Source: JBPRGH01 sp051418055
GTDB lineage: Bacteria; Bacteroidota; Bacteroidia; Cytophagales; Cyclobacteriaceae
Assembly (NCBI GenBank): GCA_051418055.1
Contig: JBPRGH010000035.1
Coordinates: 11,773-75,772, forward strand
DNA: 64,000 bases
Direction of reading: 5' to 3'
Position numbers and translations under genes: made by a program. Shown piece after piece: positions 45,062 through 54,821 of the stretch (position 1 is its first letter; the number at the start of each line of letters is the position of its first letter). A model generated the notes under the pieces. The model was not told the DNA's origin, did no database searches, and was given only the letters and a program-made list of their open reading frames with translations.

Positions 45062-46318
45062 ATGAAAAAAATAGCAATAATTGGCCTTGGTTATGTAGGT
45101 CTTCCCCTGGCTGTAGAATTCGGTAAAAAACGAACTACAATTGGTTTCGATATCAATCAGAAAAGAATAAATGAGCTTAATAATGGCAAAGATCGCACAA
45201 ACGAAGTTGAACCTGAAGATCTTAAAGCCGCAAAGAATCTGTCATTTACCAGTAATTTAGATGATCTTAAAGAGTGCCAGTTCTTTATTGTTACTGTTCC
45301 CACTCCCATTGATGAATTTAAAACCCCGGATCTTACTCCTTTAAGAAAAGCAAGTGAATCTGTAGGCAAAATTTTAAAAAAAGGAGATGTAGTAATTTAC
45401 GAATCCACTGTATTTCCCGGATGTACAGAAGAAGTATGTGTACCAATACTAGAAGAAAAGAGTGGGTTAAAATATAATCAGGATTTCTTCTGTGGTTATT
45501 CACCGGAAAGAATAAATCCCGGAGACAAGAAACACCGCCTGCCTACAATAAAAAAAGTAACCAGCGGAAGTACTTCTGAGATCGCTGATGAAGTGGATGA
45601 ATTATATGCATCAATTATTGAAGCCGGCACGCATAAAGCCTCTTCAATAAAAGTGGCCGAAGCAGCAAAAGTTATTGAGAATGCACAGCGGGATCTGAAT
45701 ATCGCATTTGTCAATGAGCTGGCGGTAATTTTTGAGAAGATGGATATTGATACTCTTGAGGTTTTGGAAGCTGCAGGAACAAAATGGAATTTCCTTCCTT
45801 TCCGTCCAGGTCTTGTTGGTGGCCATTGCATTGGAGTTGATCCCTATTACCTTACCTATAAGGCAGAAAAGTTAGGTCATCACCCTCAGGTGATTCTTGC
45901 TGGTCGCCGAATTAATGACAATATGGGGGTATATGTGGCCAATCGGATCATCAAATTAATGAGTAAAAAGGATAACCCAATTAACAACAGCAGAATACTT
46001 ATTCTGGGGGTGACTTTTAAAGAAAATTGTCCTGATATCCGCAATAGCAGGGTCATTGATGTTATTCGGGAGCTGGAAAGTTTTGGCGCTCAGGTAGATG
46101 TGTATGATTCTGAGGCTGATGCTGAAGAGGTGCACGAGGAGTATGGGATTTCTCTAAAAGAACAGCCTAATGGCAATACAAAGTATAATGCTATTATCTT
46201 AGCGGTTGGTCATGATAAATTTAAACAATTTTCTCTTAAAAATATCAAAGATGATAAAACTGTCGTTTATGATATTAAAGGGTTTTTCGCAAAGGATCAG
46301 GTAGATAACCGTCTGTAA
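45062..46318 (+). CDS. Nucleotide sugar dehydrogenase (UDP-N-acetylhexosamine 6-dehydrogenase, WbpO/TviB-like)
   Basis: The 418-residue enzyme oxidises C6 of a UDP-sugar twice using NAD. It has the Rossmann motif IAIIGLGYVGLPLAVEFG, the substrate loop YSPERINPGDKKH and the catalytic Cys256 in LVGGHCIGVDPYYLTY. The GDKKH/GGHCIGVDP pattern fits the UDP-GlcNAc/GalNAc uronate branch (WbpO, TviB) better than UDP-glucose dehydrogenase. It begins the plus-strand sugar operon. rfbB follows after 18 nt. Confidence 0.88.
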   Translation: MKKIAIIGLGYVGLPLAVEFGKKRTTIGFDINQKRINELNNGKDRTNEVEPEDLKAAKNLSFTSNLDDLKECQFFIVTVPTPIDEFKTPDLTPLRKASESVGKILKKGDVVIYESTVFPGCTEEVCVPILEEKSGLKYNQDFFCGYSPERINPGDKKHRLPTIKKVTSGSTSEIADEVDELYASIIEAGTHKASSIKVAEAAKVIENAQRDLNIAFVNELAVIFEKMDIDTLEVLEAAGTKWNFLPFRPGLVGGHCIGVDPYYLTYKAEKLGHHPQVILAGRRINDNMGVYVANRIIKLMSKKDNPINNSRILILGVTFKENCPDIRNSRVIDVIRELESFGAQVDVYDSEADAEEVHEEYGISLKEQPNGNTKYNAIILAVGHDKFKQFSLKNIKDDKTVVYDIKGFFAKDQVDNRL

Positions 46319-46336
46319 TAATTTACTTTAAGTGTA

Positions 46337-47389
46337 ATGAAAAAAATATTGATTACCGGTGGCGCCGGATTTATTGGTTCACATGTGGTTCGGCTTTTTG
46401 TCAACTCTTATTCGGATTATCAAATCTATAATCTGGATAAATTAACTTATGCCGGTAACCTGGAGAACCTTAAGGATATAGAGAATGAGGAGAATTACAA
46501 TTTCATTAAAGGTGATATTGTAGATGCAGAATTTATAAATGATCTTTTCCTTCAGGAAAAATTTGATGCTGTTATTCATTTAGCAGCAGAGTCACATGTT
46601 GATCGATCAATTCTGGATCCTCTGTCATTTTTGCATACTAATATTACCGGAACTGTCAATCTTTTAAATGCTGCTAAAGAGATCTGGAAAGATGATTATA
46701 CTGATAAGCTTTTCTATCATATTTCCACAGACGAAGTTTATGGATCTCTTGATGAAAGTGGTTTTTTTACAGAAGAGACTTCTTATGATCCTCAATCTCC
46801 ATATTCTGCCTCTAAAGCCGGTTCAGACCATTTTGTACGCGCTTACCATAATACCTACGACTTACCCATTGTGATGACTAATTGTTCAAATAACTATGGA
46901 CCAAACCAGTTCCCTGAAAAACTTATTCCTTTATTTATTCATAATATAAAGAATAAGAAGCCCCTTCCTGTCTATGGTAAAGGTGAAAATGTAAGGGATT
47001 GGCTTTATGTAATTGATCATGCCAGGGCTATTGATATGGTATTTCATAACGGGAAAATCGGCGAGATATATAACATCGGCGGGTTTAATGAATGGAAAAA
47101 CATAGACCTTATTCATGTTTTATGCAAGGTAATGGATAAGAAGCTTGGCAGAAAAGAAGGTGAATCAGCGGAGTTAATTACCTATGTAAAAGATCGTGCC
47201 GGACACGATCACCGATATGCTATTGATGCCAACAAAATTATGAATGAATTGGGCTGGAAACCCTCTCTGCAATTTGAAGAGGGGATTGAAAAAACAGTAG
47301 ATTGGTACCTCCAAAATGAAGAGTGGTTAAACAATGTTACCTCTGGGGCATATCAGGATTATTATGATAAACAGTATATAGAGAGATAG
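46337..47389 (+). CDS. rfbB: dTDP-glucose 4,6-dehydratase
   Basis: The second step of dTDP-L-rhamnose synthesis. The 350-residue short-chain dehydrogenase-like protein has GGAGFIGSH at the N-terminus, the catalytic STDEVYG (T131-D132-E133) and Y156-S-A-S-K160. It is followed after 2 nt by rfbA. Confidence 0.96.
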   Translation: MKKILITGGAGFIGSHVVRLFVNSYSDYQIYNLDKLTYAGNLENLKDIENEENYNFIKGDIVDAEFINDLFLQEKFDAVIHLAAESHVDRSILDPLSFLHTNITGTVNLLNAAKEIWKDDYTDKLFYHISTDEVYGSLDESGFFTEETSYDPQSPYSASKAGSDHFVRAYHNTYDLPIVMTNCSNNYGPNQFPEKLIPLFIHNIKNKKPLPVYGKGENVRDWLYVIDHARAIDMVFHNGKIGEIYNIGGFNEWKNIDLIHVLCKVMDKKLGRKEGESAELITYVKDRAGHDHRYAIDANKIMNELGWKPSLQFEEGIEKTVDWYLQNEEWLNNVTSGAYQDYYDKQYIER

Positions 47390-47391
47390 AT

Positions 47392-48273
47392 ATGAAAGGA
47401 ATAATATTAGCAGGAGGATCAGGGACACGTTTATATCCTTTAACAAGAAGTGTTTCAAAGCAAATTTTGCCTATTTACGATAAACCAATGATATATTACC
47501 CGTTGTCCGTTCTGATGCTGGCCAATATTCGGGAAATATTAATTATATCCACACCGGAAGATCTTCCTTCTTTTAAAAATCTTTTAGGGGACGGTTCCTC
47601 TATTGGGATTAAGCTTTCGTATGCAGAACAGCCTAAACCTGAAGGATTAGCCCAGGCATTTTTAATTGGCGAAGAATTTATTGGAAATAGTTCAGTGTGT
47701 TTAATATTAGGAGACAATATTTTTTACGGATACAATTTTTCAAAAACTCTTAATAGAGCTTCTGAAGTAGAAAACGGTGCAGTTGTTTTTGGATATTATG
47801 TTAATGACCCCGAAAGATATGGAGTGGTAGAATTTAATAAAGATGGTAAGGCCCTTTCTATTGAAGAAAAACCAGCAAAACCAAAGTCTCGTTATGCAGT
47901 TACAGGTTTATATTTTTATGACAATTCAGTGGTAGATAAGGCGAAAAAAGTAAAACCATCAGCAAGAGGAGAGCTTGAAATCACTGATATCAACAATATG
48001 TATTTAAAAGAGGAAAGATTAAATGTTGAGCTTTTAGGTCGAGGAATGGCTTGGCTAGATACAGGTACACATCAGTCTTTACTACAAGCCTCTAATTTTA
48101 TTGAATCAATTGAGGAGCGCCAGGGGCTAAAAATAGCCTGTCTGGAAGAAATCGCCTTTAGAAAAGGATATATTACAGAAACAGAACTTAATGATTTAGC
48201 AAAGCCACTATCTAAAAATAATTATGGTCAATATCTTTTAAAGGTAATTAGGGAGAAAGATGAAATTAAGTGA
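47392..48273 (+). CDS. rfbA: Glucose-1-phosphate thymidylyltransferase
   Basis: It makes dTDP-glucose from glucose-1-phosphate and dTTP. The 293-residue protein has the nucleotide motif GGSGTRLYPLTRSVSKQILP and the conserved YDKPMIYYPLSVLMLANI and LGDNIFYG. Its end overlaps the rfbC start by 14 nt. Confidence 0.97.
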   Translation: MKGIILAGGSGTRLYPLTRSVSKQILPIYDKPMIYYPLSVLMLANIREILIISTPEDLPSFKNLLGDGSSIGIKLSYAEQPKPEGLAQAFLIGEEFIGNSSVCLILGDNIFYGYNFSKTLNRASEVENGAVVFGYYVNDPERYGVVEFNKDGKALSIEEKPAKPKSRYAVTGLYFYDNSVVDKAKKVKPSARGELEITDINNMYLKEERLNVELLGRGMAWLDTGTHQSLLQASNFIESIEERQGLKIACLEEIAFRKGYITETELNDLAKPLSKNNYGQYLLKVIREKDEIK

Positions 48274-48811
48274 AACGGGTATTGAAGATCTAGTTGTACT
48301 TGAACCTAAAGTACATGGTGATGATAGAGGGTATTTTATGGAAAGCTATAACAAAAAAATACTTTCAGACTTTGGATTAAATTATCATTTCATTCAGGAT
48401 AATCAATCTAAATCTAGATATGGTGTTTTAAGAGGGCTTCATTATCAAAATCCTCCATACGCTCAAACAAAATTAATCCGTGTACTCCATGGTTGTATTT
48501 TAGATGTCGCAGTAGATATTCGAAAATCCAGCCAAACCTATTTAAAGCATTTTGCTATTGAATTATCAGAAGAAAATAAGAAGCAACTGCTTGTTCCTAA
48601 AGGTTTTGCTCATGGATTTTTGGTTTTGAGTGAATCAGCAGAAATTCTCTATAAGTGTGATGAATTTTATAATCCTGAACATGAAGGTGGCTTACATTTT
48701 AATGACTCTAGCCTAAATATTGATTGGAAGATCCCCTCTAGCCAAATTGTCCTTTCGGATAAAGATGCTAAAAATCCGAATGTTGAAAATATGATCAATA
48801 AGTTTGAATGA
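48260..48811 (+). CDS. rfbC: dTDP-4-dehydrorhamnose 3,5-epimerase
   Basis: The 183-residue cupin epimerase has DRGYFMESYNKK, QDNQSKSRYGVLRGLHYQNP (catalytic His in LRGLHYQ) and GFAHGFLVLS. It overlaps rfbA by 14 nt and rfbD by 4 nt (ATGA). Confidence 0.96.
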   Translation: MKLSETGIEDLVVLEPKVHGDDRGYFMESYNKKILSDFGLNYHFIQDNQSKSRYGVLRGLHYQNPPYAQTKLIRVLHGCILDVAVDIRKSSQTYLKHFAIELSEENKKQLLVPKGFAHGFLVLSESAEILYKCDEFYNPEHEGGLHFNDSSLNIDWKIPSSQIVLSDKDAKNPNVENMINKFE

Positions 48812-49671
48812 AAAAAATTTTAGTAACAGGTAGTAAAGGTCAATTGGGGAGCGAGATATTTGATCGCAAGCAGCTTTTAAATGATGCGGAATTTATCTTT
48901 ACTGATATTGAGGAGTTGGATATTACCAGCAAAGAGGCGGTAAATAATTTTTTTGATCATCATCAACCGAATTATTTAATAAATTGTGCAGCTTATACAG
49001 CAGTTGATAAAGCAGAATCAGAGCCAGAACTGGCTTATAAAATAAATCGTGATGCCGTGGAACATTTAGCATTAGCGTGTAAAGATCATAAAACACGAAT
49101 GATTCACGTTTCAACTGATTATGTTTTTGATGGTACTAATTACAAACCATATACTGAAGAAGATAAGCCTAATCCTGCTTCCGTTTATGGTCAAAGTAAA
49201 TACGAAGGCGAGTTAGCCGTCCAGGCTCATCTTAATAATGCATATACCTTCCGTACATCCTGGGTGTACTCGTCCCATGGAAATAATTTTGTAAAAACAA
49301 TAATCCGCCTCTCTAAAGAGAGAGAAGAGCTTAATATTGTCGCTGACCAGGTCGGGACTCCTACTTTTGCTGGTGATTTGGCAGAAGTGATTTTAGGAGT
49401 TATAAAAGAAATAGAAGAGGGTAAGGTAGCCTCTCCTGGTTTATATCATTTTTCTAATGAGGGTGTAGCTAGCTGGTATGATTTTGCTTTGGCAATAAAG
49501 GCAAAATATGCCTTATCTGCTAAAATAAATCCTATTTCAAGTTCCGAATACCCTACCCCTGCAAAACGGCCCATGTATTCTTTATTGAGCAAGCAGAAGA
49601 TTAAAGAAAATTTTCATTTATCCATAAAGTACTGGCGCTACTCTCTTCCAGAGTTGGTTCAAAATAAATAA
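48808..49671 (+). CDS. rfbD: dTDP-4-dehydrorhamnose reductase
   Basis: It makes dTDP-L-rhamnose with NADPH. The 287-residue protein has the N-terminal VTGSKGQLGSEI motif, the STDYVFDG segment and the Y-x-x-x-K motif in YGQSKYEGE. It completes the four-gene rhamnose set. A 68-nt gap with a promoter-like element precedes gmd. Confidence 0.94.
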   Translation: MKKILVTGSKGQLGSEIFDRKQLLNDAEFIFTDIEELDITSKEAVNNFFDHHQPNYLINCAAYTAVDKAESEPELAYKINRDAVEHLALACKDHKTRMIHVSTDYVFDGTNYKPYTEEDKPNPASVYGQSKYEGELAVQAHLNNAYTFRTSWVYSSHGNNFVKTIIRLSKEREELNIVADQVGTPTFAGDLAEVILGVIKEIEEGKVASPGLYHFSNEGVASWYDFALAIKAKYALSAKINPISSSEYPTPAKRPMYSLLSKQKIKENFHLSIKYWRYSLPELVQNK

Positions 49672-49709
49672 GATTTACTTTGAAAATCGCATTTTGTTCT
49701 ATAATGAAT

Positions 49710-49717
49710 TAACTTTG
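49710..49717 (+). promoter_or_regulatory. gmd: Putative -7 element TAACTTTG upstream of gmd
   Basis: An exact TAnnTTTG match followed by CAG, 22 nt before the gmd ATG. It suggests a second promoter inside the polysaccharide locus. Confidence 0.5.
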
Positions 49718-49739
49718 CAGTTCGTTTAAAATATTTTTA

Positions 49740-50852
49740 ATGAAAAAAGCTTTAATTACTGGGATAACCGGCCAAGATGGTGCTTATTTAGCTGAACTTC
49801 TCCTTAATAAAGGTTATGAAGTTCATGGCATTAAAAGAAGAACTTCTTTATTTAATACTGATCGTATTGATCATTTGTATCAAGATCCTCATGAGCAAAA
49901 TGTGAAATTAAAACTCCATTACGGAGATTTAACTGACTCAACTAATCTTATTCGGATTATTCAGGAGGTTCAACCTGATGAAATATATAATTTGGGTGCA
50001 ATGTCCCATGTTCGAGTTAGTTTTGACACACCTGAATATACCGCTAATGTAGATGGACTAGGCACATTGAGAATATTAGAAGCAGTTAGAATTCTCGGAT
50101 TAACTGAAAAAACTCGTATCTATCAAGCCTCTACATCAGAATTGTATGGTCTAGTACAGGAAGTACCTCAATCAGAAAAAACACCTTTTTATCCCAGGTC
50201 ACCATATGCTGTTGCCAAAATGTATGGATACTGGATTACTGTAAATTATAGGGAAGCTTACAATATGTACGCTTGTAATGGCATTTTATTTAATCATGAA
50301 TCTCCCCTTCGTGGGGAAACTTTTGTAACCCGTAAGATAACTCGTGCAGCCTGTCGTATTGTACTTGGTCTTCAGGATACCATGTTTTTAGGTAATCTTG
50401 ATGCCAAACGAGATTGGGGTCACGCCAAAGATTATGTAGAAGCAATGTGGCTAATGCTTCAGCAGGATACACCTGAAGATTTTGTTATAGCCACAGGAGT
50501 CACTTGTTCTGTTCGCGATTTTGTTATTAAAGTAATGAAAGAACTAGGCGTTGAATTAACTTTTGAAGGTCAAGGGTTAAATGAAATTGGTGTTATAAAT
50601 AAAATTTCAAATAAATCATTTAAAGTTAGCGTTGGCCAGGAAGCAATAAAAATAGACAAAAGATATTATCGCCCCACTGAAGTTGATCTTTTGATTGGTG
50701 ATCCTACAAAGGCAAATGAAAAGTTGGGATGGATACCGAAACATGATCTTAATGCCCTTATTAAAGATATGGTGAAATCAGATTTGGAACTATATAAGCG
50801 TGATCGTTATTTGAAAGAAGGTGGTCATAAGATTCTCAACTACCACGAATAG
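49740..50852 (+). CDS. gmd: GDP-mannose 4,6-dehydratase
   Basis: The first committed step to GDP-L-fucose. The 370-residue protein has TGITGQDGAYLAELLL, GDLTDSTNLIRI, the STSELYG motif and the catalytic YAVAKMYGYW. The gene for the next step, fcl, starts 2 nt after the stop. Confidence 0.97.
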   Translation: MKKALITGITGQDGAYLAELLLNKGYEVHGIKRRTSLFNTDRIDHLYQDPHEQNVKLKLHYGDLTDSTNLIRIIQEVQPDEIYNLGAMSHVRVSFDTPEYTANVDGLGTLRILEAVRILGLTEKTRIYQASTSELYGLVQEVPQSEKTPFYPRSPYAVAKMYGYWITVNYREAYNMYACNGILFNHESPLRGETFVTRKITRAACRIVLGLQDTMFLGNLDAKRDWGHAKDYVEAMWLMLQQDTPEDFVIATGVTCSVRDFVIKVMKELGVELTFEGQGLNEIGVINKISNKSFKVSVGQEAIKIDKRYYRPTEVDLLIGDPTKANEKLGWIPKHDLNALIKDMVKSDLELYKRDRYLKEGGHKILNYHE

Positions 50853-50854
50853 CA

Positions 50855-51796
50855 ATGGATAAAGATTCAAAAATATATATTGCCGGCCATAGAGGAATGG
50901 TGGGTTCAGCAATTGTCAGAAAATTAGAGGCGGAAGGTTATTCAAATATTATTTCCAAAACATCCTCAGAATTAGATCTAAGGGATCAAAAACAGGTTGA
51001 AGGATTTTTTACCAAGGAAAAGCCAGATTATATTTTTCTAGCTGCCGCCAAAGTCGGTGGTATAATGGCTAATAATATTTATCGGGCTGAATTTTTATAT
51101 GATAACCTGATGATACAAAATAATGTAATTCATCAAAGTTATTTATCAGGAGTCAAAAAACTTATGTTTTTAGGATCATCTTGTATTTATCCGAAACATG
51201 CTCCTCAACCGCTCAAAGAAGAGTATCTTTTAACTGGTCCTTTAGAACCTACTAATGAGCCATACGCCATTGCAAAAATATCTGGAATAAAAATGTGTGA
51301 CGCCTACAGAAGACAGTATGGTTGTAATTTTATTTCAGTAATGCCCACTAATCTTTATGGTCCAAATGATAATTATGATTTGAATAATTCACATGTATTG
51401 CCTGCATTATTAAGAAAATTCCATGAGGCTAAAGAAAATAAATTAGAATATGTAGAAGTATGGGGCTCAGGAACACCTAAAAGAGAATTTCTTCATGCTG
51501 ATGATTTGGCAGATGCATGTTTATTTTTAATGAAGAATTTTAATGAGGCTGGTTTTGTGAATATAGGAACAGGAGAGGATATCTCTATAGCTGAACTTGC
51601 AGCATTAGTAAAGAGCATAGTTGGTTTTGAAGGGAAAATTAAGTGGGATAAAGCAAAACCGGATGGAACTCCACGAAAATTAATGGACGTTGAAAAATTA
51701 AAGGCATTGGGGTGGACTAATAAAATAAATTTAAATTCAGGCATATATTCAACCTACAACGATTTTAAACAAAAATGGTATGAAAGAAAATTTTAA
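50855..51796 (+). CDS. fcl: GDP-L-fucose synthase
   Basis: The 313-residue epimerase/reductase converts GDP-4-keto-6-deoxymannose to GDP-L-fucose. It has AGHRGMVGSAIVRKL, FLGSSCIYPKHAPQP and the catalytic YAIAKISGIKMCDAYRRQYG. It is translationally coupled to gmd and overlaps the next gene by 17 nt. Confidence 0.96.
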   Translation: MDKDSKIYIAGHRGMVGSAIVRKLEAEGYSNIISKTSSELDLRDQKQVEGFFTKEKPDYIFLAAAKVGGIMANNIYRAEFLYDNLMIQNNVIHQSYLSGVKKLMFLGSSCIYPKHAPQPLKEEYLLTGPLEPTNEPYAIAKISGIKMCDAYRRQYGCNFISVMPTNLYGPNDNYDLNNSHVLPALLRKFHEAKENKLEYVEVWGSGTPKREFLHADDLADACLFLMKNFNEAGFVNIGTGEDISIAELAALVKSIVGFEGKIKWDKAKPDGTPRKLMDVEKLKALGWTNKINLNSGIYSTYNDFKQKWYERKF

Positions 51797-52382
51797 AACA
51801 ATTTTAAGGAGCCTGAAAGACGCGCTCTATTTAATTCGTTGGAAATTAAATAAAGGTAAAAAGTCTCTTCCTGCTCCACATTCTTTAAAAAAGCATACAA
51901 TTGTTCAATATGCTAAAAAGTACAACCTCGATATTTTCGTAGAAACCGGAACCTATAAAGGTGATATGATTAGAAAAGTACATAATCTTTTCAAAGAGAT
52001 ACATAGTATTGAATTAAATGAGTATTTACATAATAAGGCACGACAGAAATTTAAAGCTCATAAAAATATAAACTTACATTTAGGGGATAGTGGAGAAGTT
52101 ATCCAAACTGTACTTAAAAAAATTGATAAACCCAGCCTTTTTTGGCTAGATGGTCATTATTCAGGTGGTATTACCTCTAAAGGTGACCTTGAAACACCAA
52201 TTAGTAAAGAATTACAACATATTTTTGAGCATAATTTACAAAATCATGTTATTCTCATCGATGATGCCAGATGTTTTGGAACTGGTGATTATCCTACTAT
52301 TGAGAATTTAATTCAAGAAATAAAAAAATGGGACTCAAGTAAAAATATAGAAGTAAAAAATGACATTATAAGAATTATTTAA
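51780..52382 (+). CDS. Putative SAM-dependent methyltransferase in polysaccharide locus
   Basis: The 200-residue protein has a class I fold: VETGTYKGDMIRKVHNLF (motif I-like), HSIELNEYLHNKARQKF (acidic motif II), INLHLGDSGEVI, LFWLDGHYSGG and ILIDDARCFGTGDYP. The DGHYSGG and IDDARCF features resemble TylF/macrocin-type or FkbM-like sugar methyltransferases, so it may methylate a sugar of the exported glycan. It has no signal peptide. Confidence 0.65.
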   Translation: MKENFKTILRSLKDALYLIRWKLNKGKKSLPAPHSLKKHTIVQYAKKYNLDIFVETGTYKGDMIRKVHNLFKEIHSIELNEYLHNKARQKFKAHKNINLHLGDSGEVIQTVLKKIDKPSLFWLDGHYSGGITSKGDLETPISKELQHIFEHNLQNHVILIDDARCFGTGDYPTIENLIQEIKKWDSSKNIEVKNDIIRII

Positions 52383-52404
52383 TAATTCAATATTGTTTCC
52401 TTAA

Positions 52405-53619
52405 ATGCAGAAAGTTATTTCACAGTCAAAGATCATACTAATTTCTACTATGTATTCAAACAAAGGCCATTCCTTTGAATATATTAATAACTTTTACAAG
52501 TATTTAAATGATAGAATTAACATTCACCTAATTACTACTTTTGCAAAAGAATTTAAAAATCCAAATAATATTCCGACTACTTTTATTGATATTGACTTCA
52601 GTAATAATGAAGCTCAAAATTTCAATAAATATGGACCCTTTAAACTCTATGCTCGTGCGTTAAATAAAATATGGTTAACCTTACTTTTTTATCGTAAGCT
52701 TATCAAATTATATAAATTTAATTCAGGGGATATTCTATTTTTAATGGACTATGAACTAACTTCATTACCCTACCTTATTAATAAAATATCTGGTAAAAAT
52801 ATAAAGATCTTCATCTGGTTCCACTCTGCTAAATTTAAAGCAAGAGATGTCATCTATAAAATTCATAAAAAATTTATAAGCAATTTATTTAAGTTATATA
52901 TCAAAAAAAGAATTTCTTATTTAATTGTTAATGGTGAATATATAAAAAAATTATCCTCACTTTATTTAAGATTACCACTAAACCAAATAAAGGTTATTCA
53001 ATATCCTTCTGAGTTATCAGTAAAAAAAATTGACAAATCAGCTGCTAGAAGAGCATTAAATATTGATGAGGAGACTAATGTAATTCTTTACTTTGGTATG
53101 CTAAGAATAGATAAAAATCTAGATCAGACTATAGAATCTGTAGCTAAAGCAAAAAATAATCCGCTCCTGATTATTGCGGGCTCTGAAGCCTCCGTCACAA
53201 AATATGACATAGAAAACTGGGTTAAAAAATATAAATTGAAGAACTTTTTACTGGATATTGAATATCTGTCGGAAGAAAAAATAGCAACATATTATAGTGC
53301 GGCAGATATCTTATTATTGACCTATAACATTGATACTGGATCGCAAAGCGGACCATTATCATTAGCAAGAGAGTTTATTCTTCCAGCAATTGTACCTGAT
53401 CATGGTGAGATTGGTTACTATATTAAAAAATATGGTATAGGAATGACTGTCAACCGATCTTCGTCCTATGAAGATGAAATTAATAAATTTTTTGAACTAA
53501 GTGTAAAAGAAAAGGAAGTACTTAATCATAATTTACATAAATCTAAAGAAGAATTTAGTTGGAATCATGCAGCAAATGACTATTATCAACTAATCGCTAG
53601 TGTTTGTGAAGATTTTTAA
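52405..53619 (+). CDS. Glycosyltransferase, GT4/group 1-like
   Basis: The 404-residue protein has a weakly conserved N-terminal Rossmann domain (IILISTMYSNKGHSFEYINN) and a clearer C-terminal domain (VILYFGMLRIDKNLDQTIES, ADILLLTYNIDTGSQSGPLS). The second glutamate of the usual EX7E motif is not obvious, but GSQSGPLSLAREFI occupies its place. It should add a sugar to the growing repeat unit on the cytoplasmic face. Codons are strongly A/T-ending compared with rfb and gmd. Confidence 0.75.
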   Translation: MQKVISQSKIILISTMYSNKGHSFEYINNFYKYLNDRINIHLITTFAKEFKNPNNIPTTFIDIDFSNNEAQNFNKYGPFKLYARALNKIWLTLLFYRKLIKLYKFNSGDILFLMDYELTSLPYLINKISGKNIKIFIWFHSAKFKARDVIYKIHKKFISNLFKLYIKKRISYLIVNGEYIKKLSSLYLRLPLNQIKVIQYPSELSVKKIDKSAARRALNIDEETNVILYFGMLRIDKNLDQTIESVAKAKNNPLLIIAGSEASVTKYDIENWVKKYKLKNFLLDIEYLSEEKIATYYSAADILLLTYNIDTGSQSGPLSLAREFILPAIVPDHGEIGYYIKKYGIGMTVNRSSSYEDEINKFFELSVKEKEVLNHNLHKSKEEFSWNHAANDYYQLIASVCEDF

Positions 53620-54820
53620 AGAAATAAGTAAGGATTCAGCTATCTATCTTATTAGTCGAATTATCCCTGCTTTTTTAGGCTATTTCACCGTTATCTTTTT
53701 AATAAAGTACTTTGGCATAAAAGAATATGGTAAGTTTTCCTTTGCCTTATCCGCTGGCACTATGTTGTCAAGTTTGGCCATAGCATGGCTTAATCAAGCT
53801 TATCTTAATTTTAATTTTCGTTTAAAAAATTATTTTCCTTTTAAACAAGCAGTTATTCTTGGCTTTATCTTATCACAGATTTTATTAATAATTATTTATT
53901 TATTTTCTGGCTTAGTTTTAGTAAAGTTTGATTTGATAAACTCATTTATTATTTCCGTTGGATTATTCTTTTATTTATTTATTCGAACCGTACATCAATC
54001 CAATTTTGAAAAGAAGAAGGTAATAAAACTGGAAATTTTAAAAAGCATACTTTATTTCGCTCTTCCTATAAGTATATACTTTATTTTTGCAATTAAAGAT
54101 TATCAGGTAATTGTACTTGCTTTTTTTCTATCTAACTTTGCATCCTTATTTTTTTTGAAACCGAGATTGAACGTTTATTTTCCAATTCGTTTAAACTCAA
54201 AATCAAAAAAAATACTATTAAGAATGCTGTATTTTGGAATTCCAATTGGTTTTTGGCTGGCACTAATGCAAGGGATAAATTTTTTCGATCGTTATATTAT
54301 TTTGAACCGACTTGGAGAATTTGAATTAGGAATTTATACATCAATATCGGATCTTTTTACAAAATTCTTTTCTTTTTCTATTTTCCCTGTAACCCTTGCC
54401 TTACATCCAATATTTGTCAAGTACTGGACAAGTGAGCGCAATGAGGTGCTTAAAAGTATGAAAAAGATTATTTCACTTGCGTGCTTAGGTTTATTACTAC
54501 TTCTTTCTATAGTATATTTATTAGAGAATATGCTGATCTTCCATTTGTTAGATCAACATCTTAATTCGACATTATTCATTTATTTTATTGCTGCTGCACA
54601 ATTTTTTTTGCAATTAGCCTTAATTTCTCAAAAGCCACTAGAGCTTGGGTCTAAGTCATTAAGTATGTTGCTTTTATTACTTTTATGCTTTTTAATACAT
54701 TTTATACTTGTGACAATATTTATTGAAGAATATAAGTTATTAGCTGTTGCAGCAAGTTTATTTATAATATCTGTATTATATAATATCTTGTGCTTTTCAT
54801 TTACAAAAAGATTTATGTAA
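53600..54820 (+). CDS. Wzx-like polysaccharide flippase
   Basis: The 406-residue protein has about twelve hydrophobic helices and the N-terminal pattern ISKDSAIYLISRIIPAFLGY of the polysaccharide-transport branch of the MOP/MATE fold. It would flip lipid-linked repeat units across the inner membrane. The start is GTG, overlapping the preceding glycosyltransferase by 20 nt. The AT-rich composition matches the neighbours. Confidence 0.8.
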   Translation: MFVKIFKEISKDSAIYLISRIIPAFLGYFTVIFLIKYFGIKEYGKFSFALSAGTMLSSLAIAWLNQAYLNFNFRLKNYFPFKQAVILGFILSQILLIIIYLFSGLVLVKFDLINSFIISVGLFFYLFIRTVHQSNFEKKKVIKLEILKSILYFALPISIYFIFAIKDYQVIVLAFFLSNFASLFFLKPRLNVYFPIRLNSKSKKILLRMLYFGIPIGFWLALMQGINFFDRYIILNRLGEFELGIYTSISDLFTKFFSFSIFPVTLALHPIFVKYWTSERNEVLKSMKKIISLACLGLLLLLSIVYLLENMLIFHLLDQHLNSTLFIYFIAAAQFFLQLALISQKPLELGSKSLSMLLLLLLCFLIHFILVTIFIEEYKLLAVAASLFIISVLYNILCFSFTKRFM

Positions 54821-54821
54821 A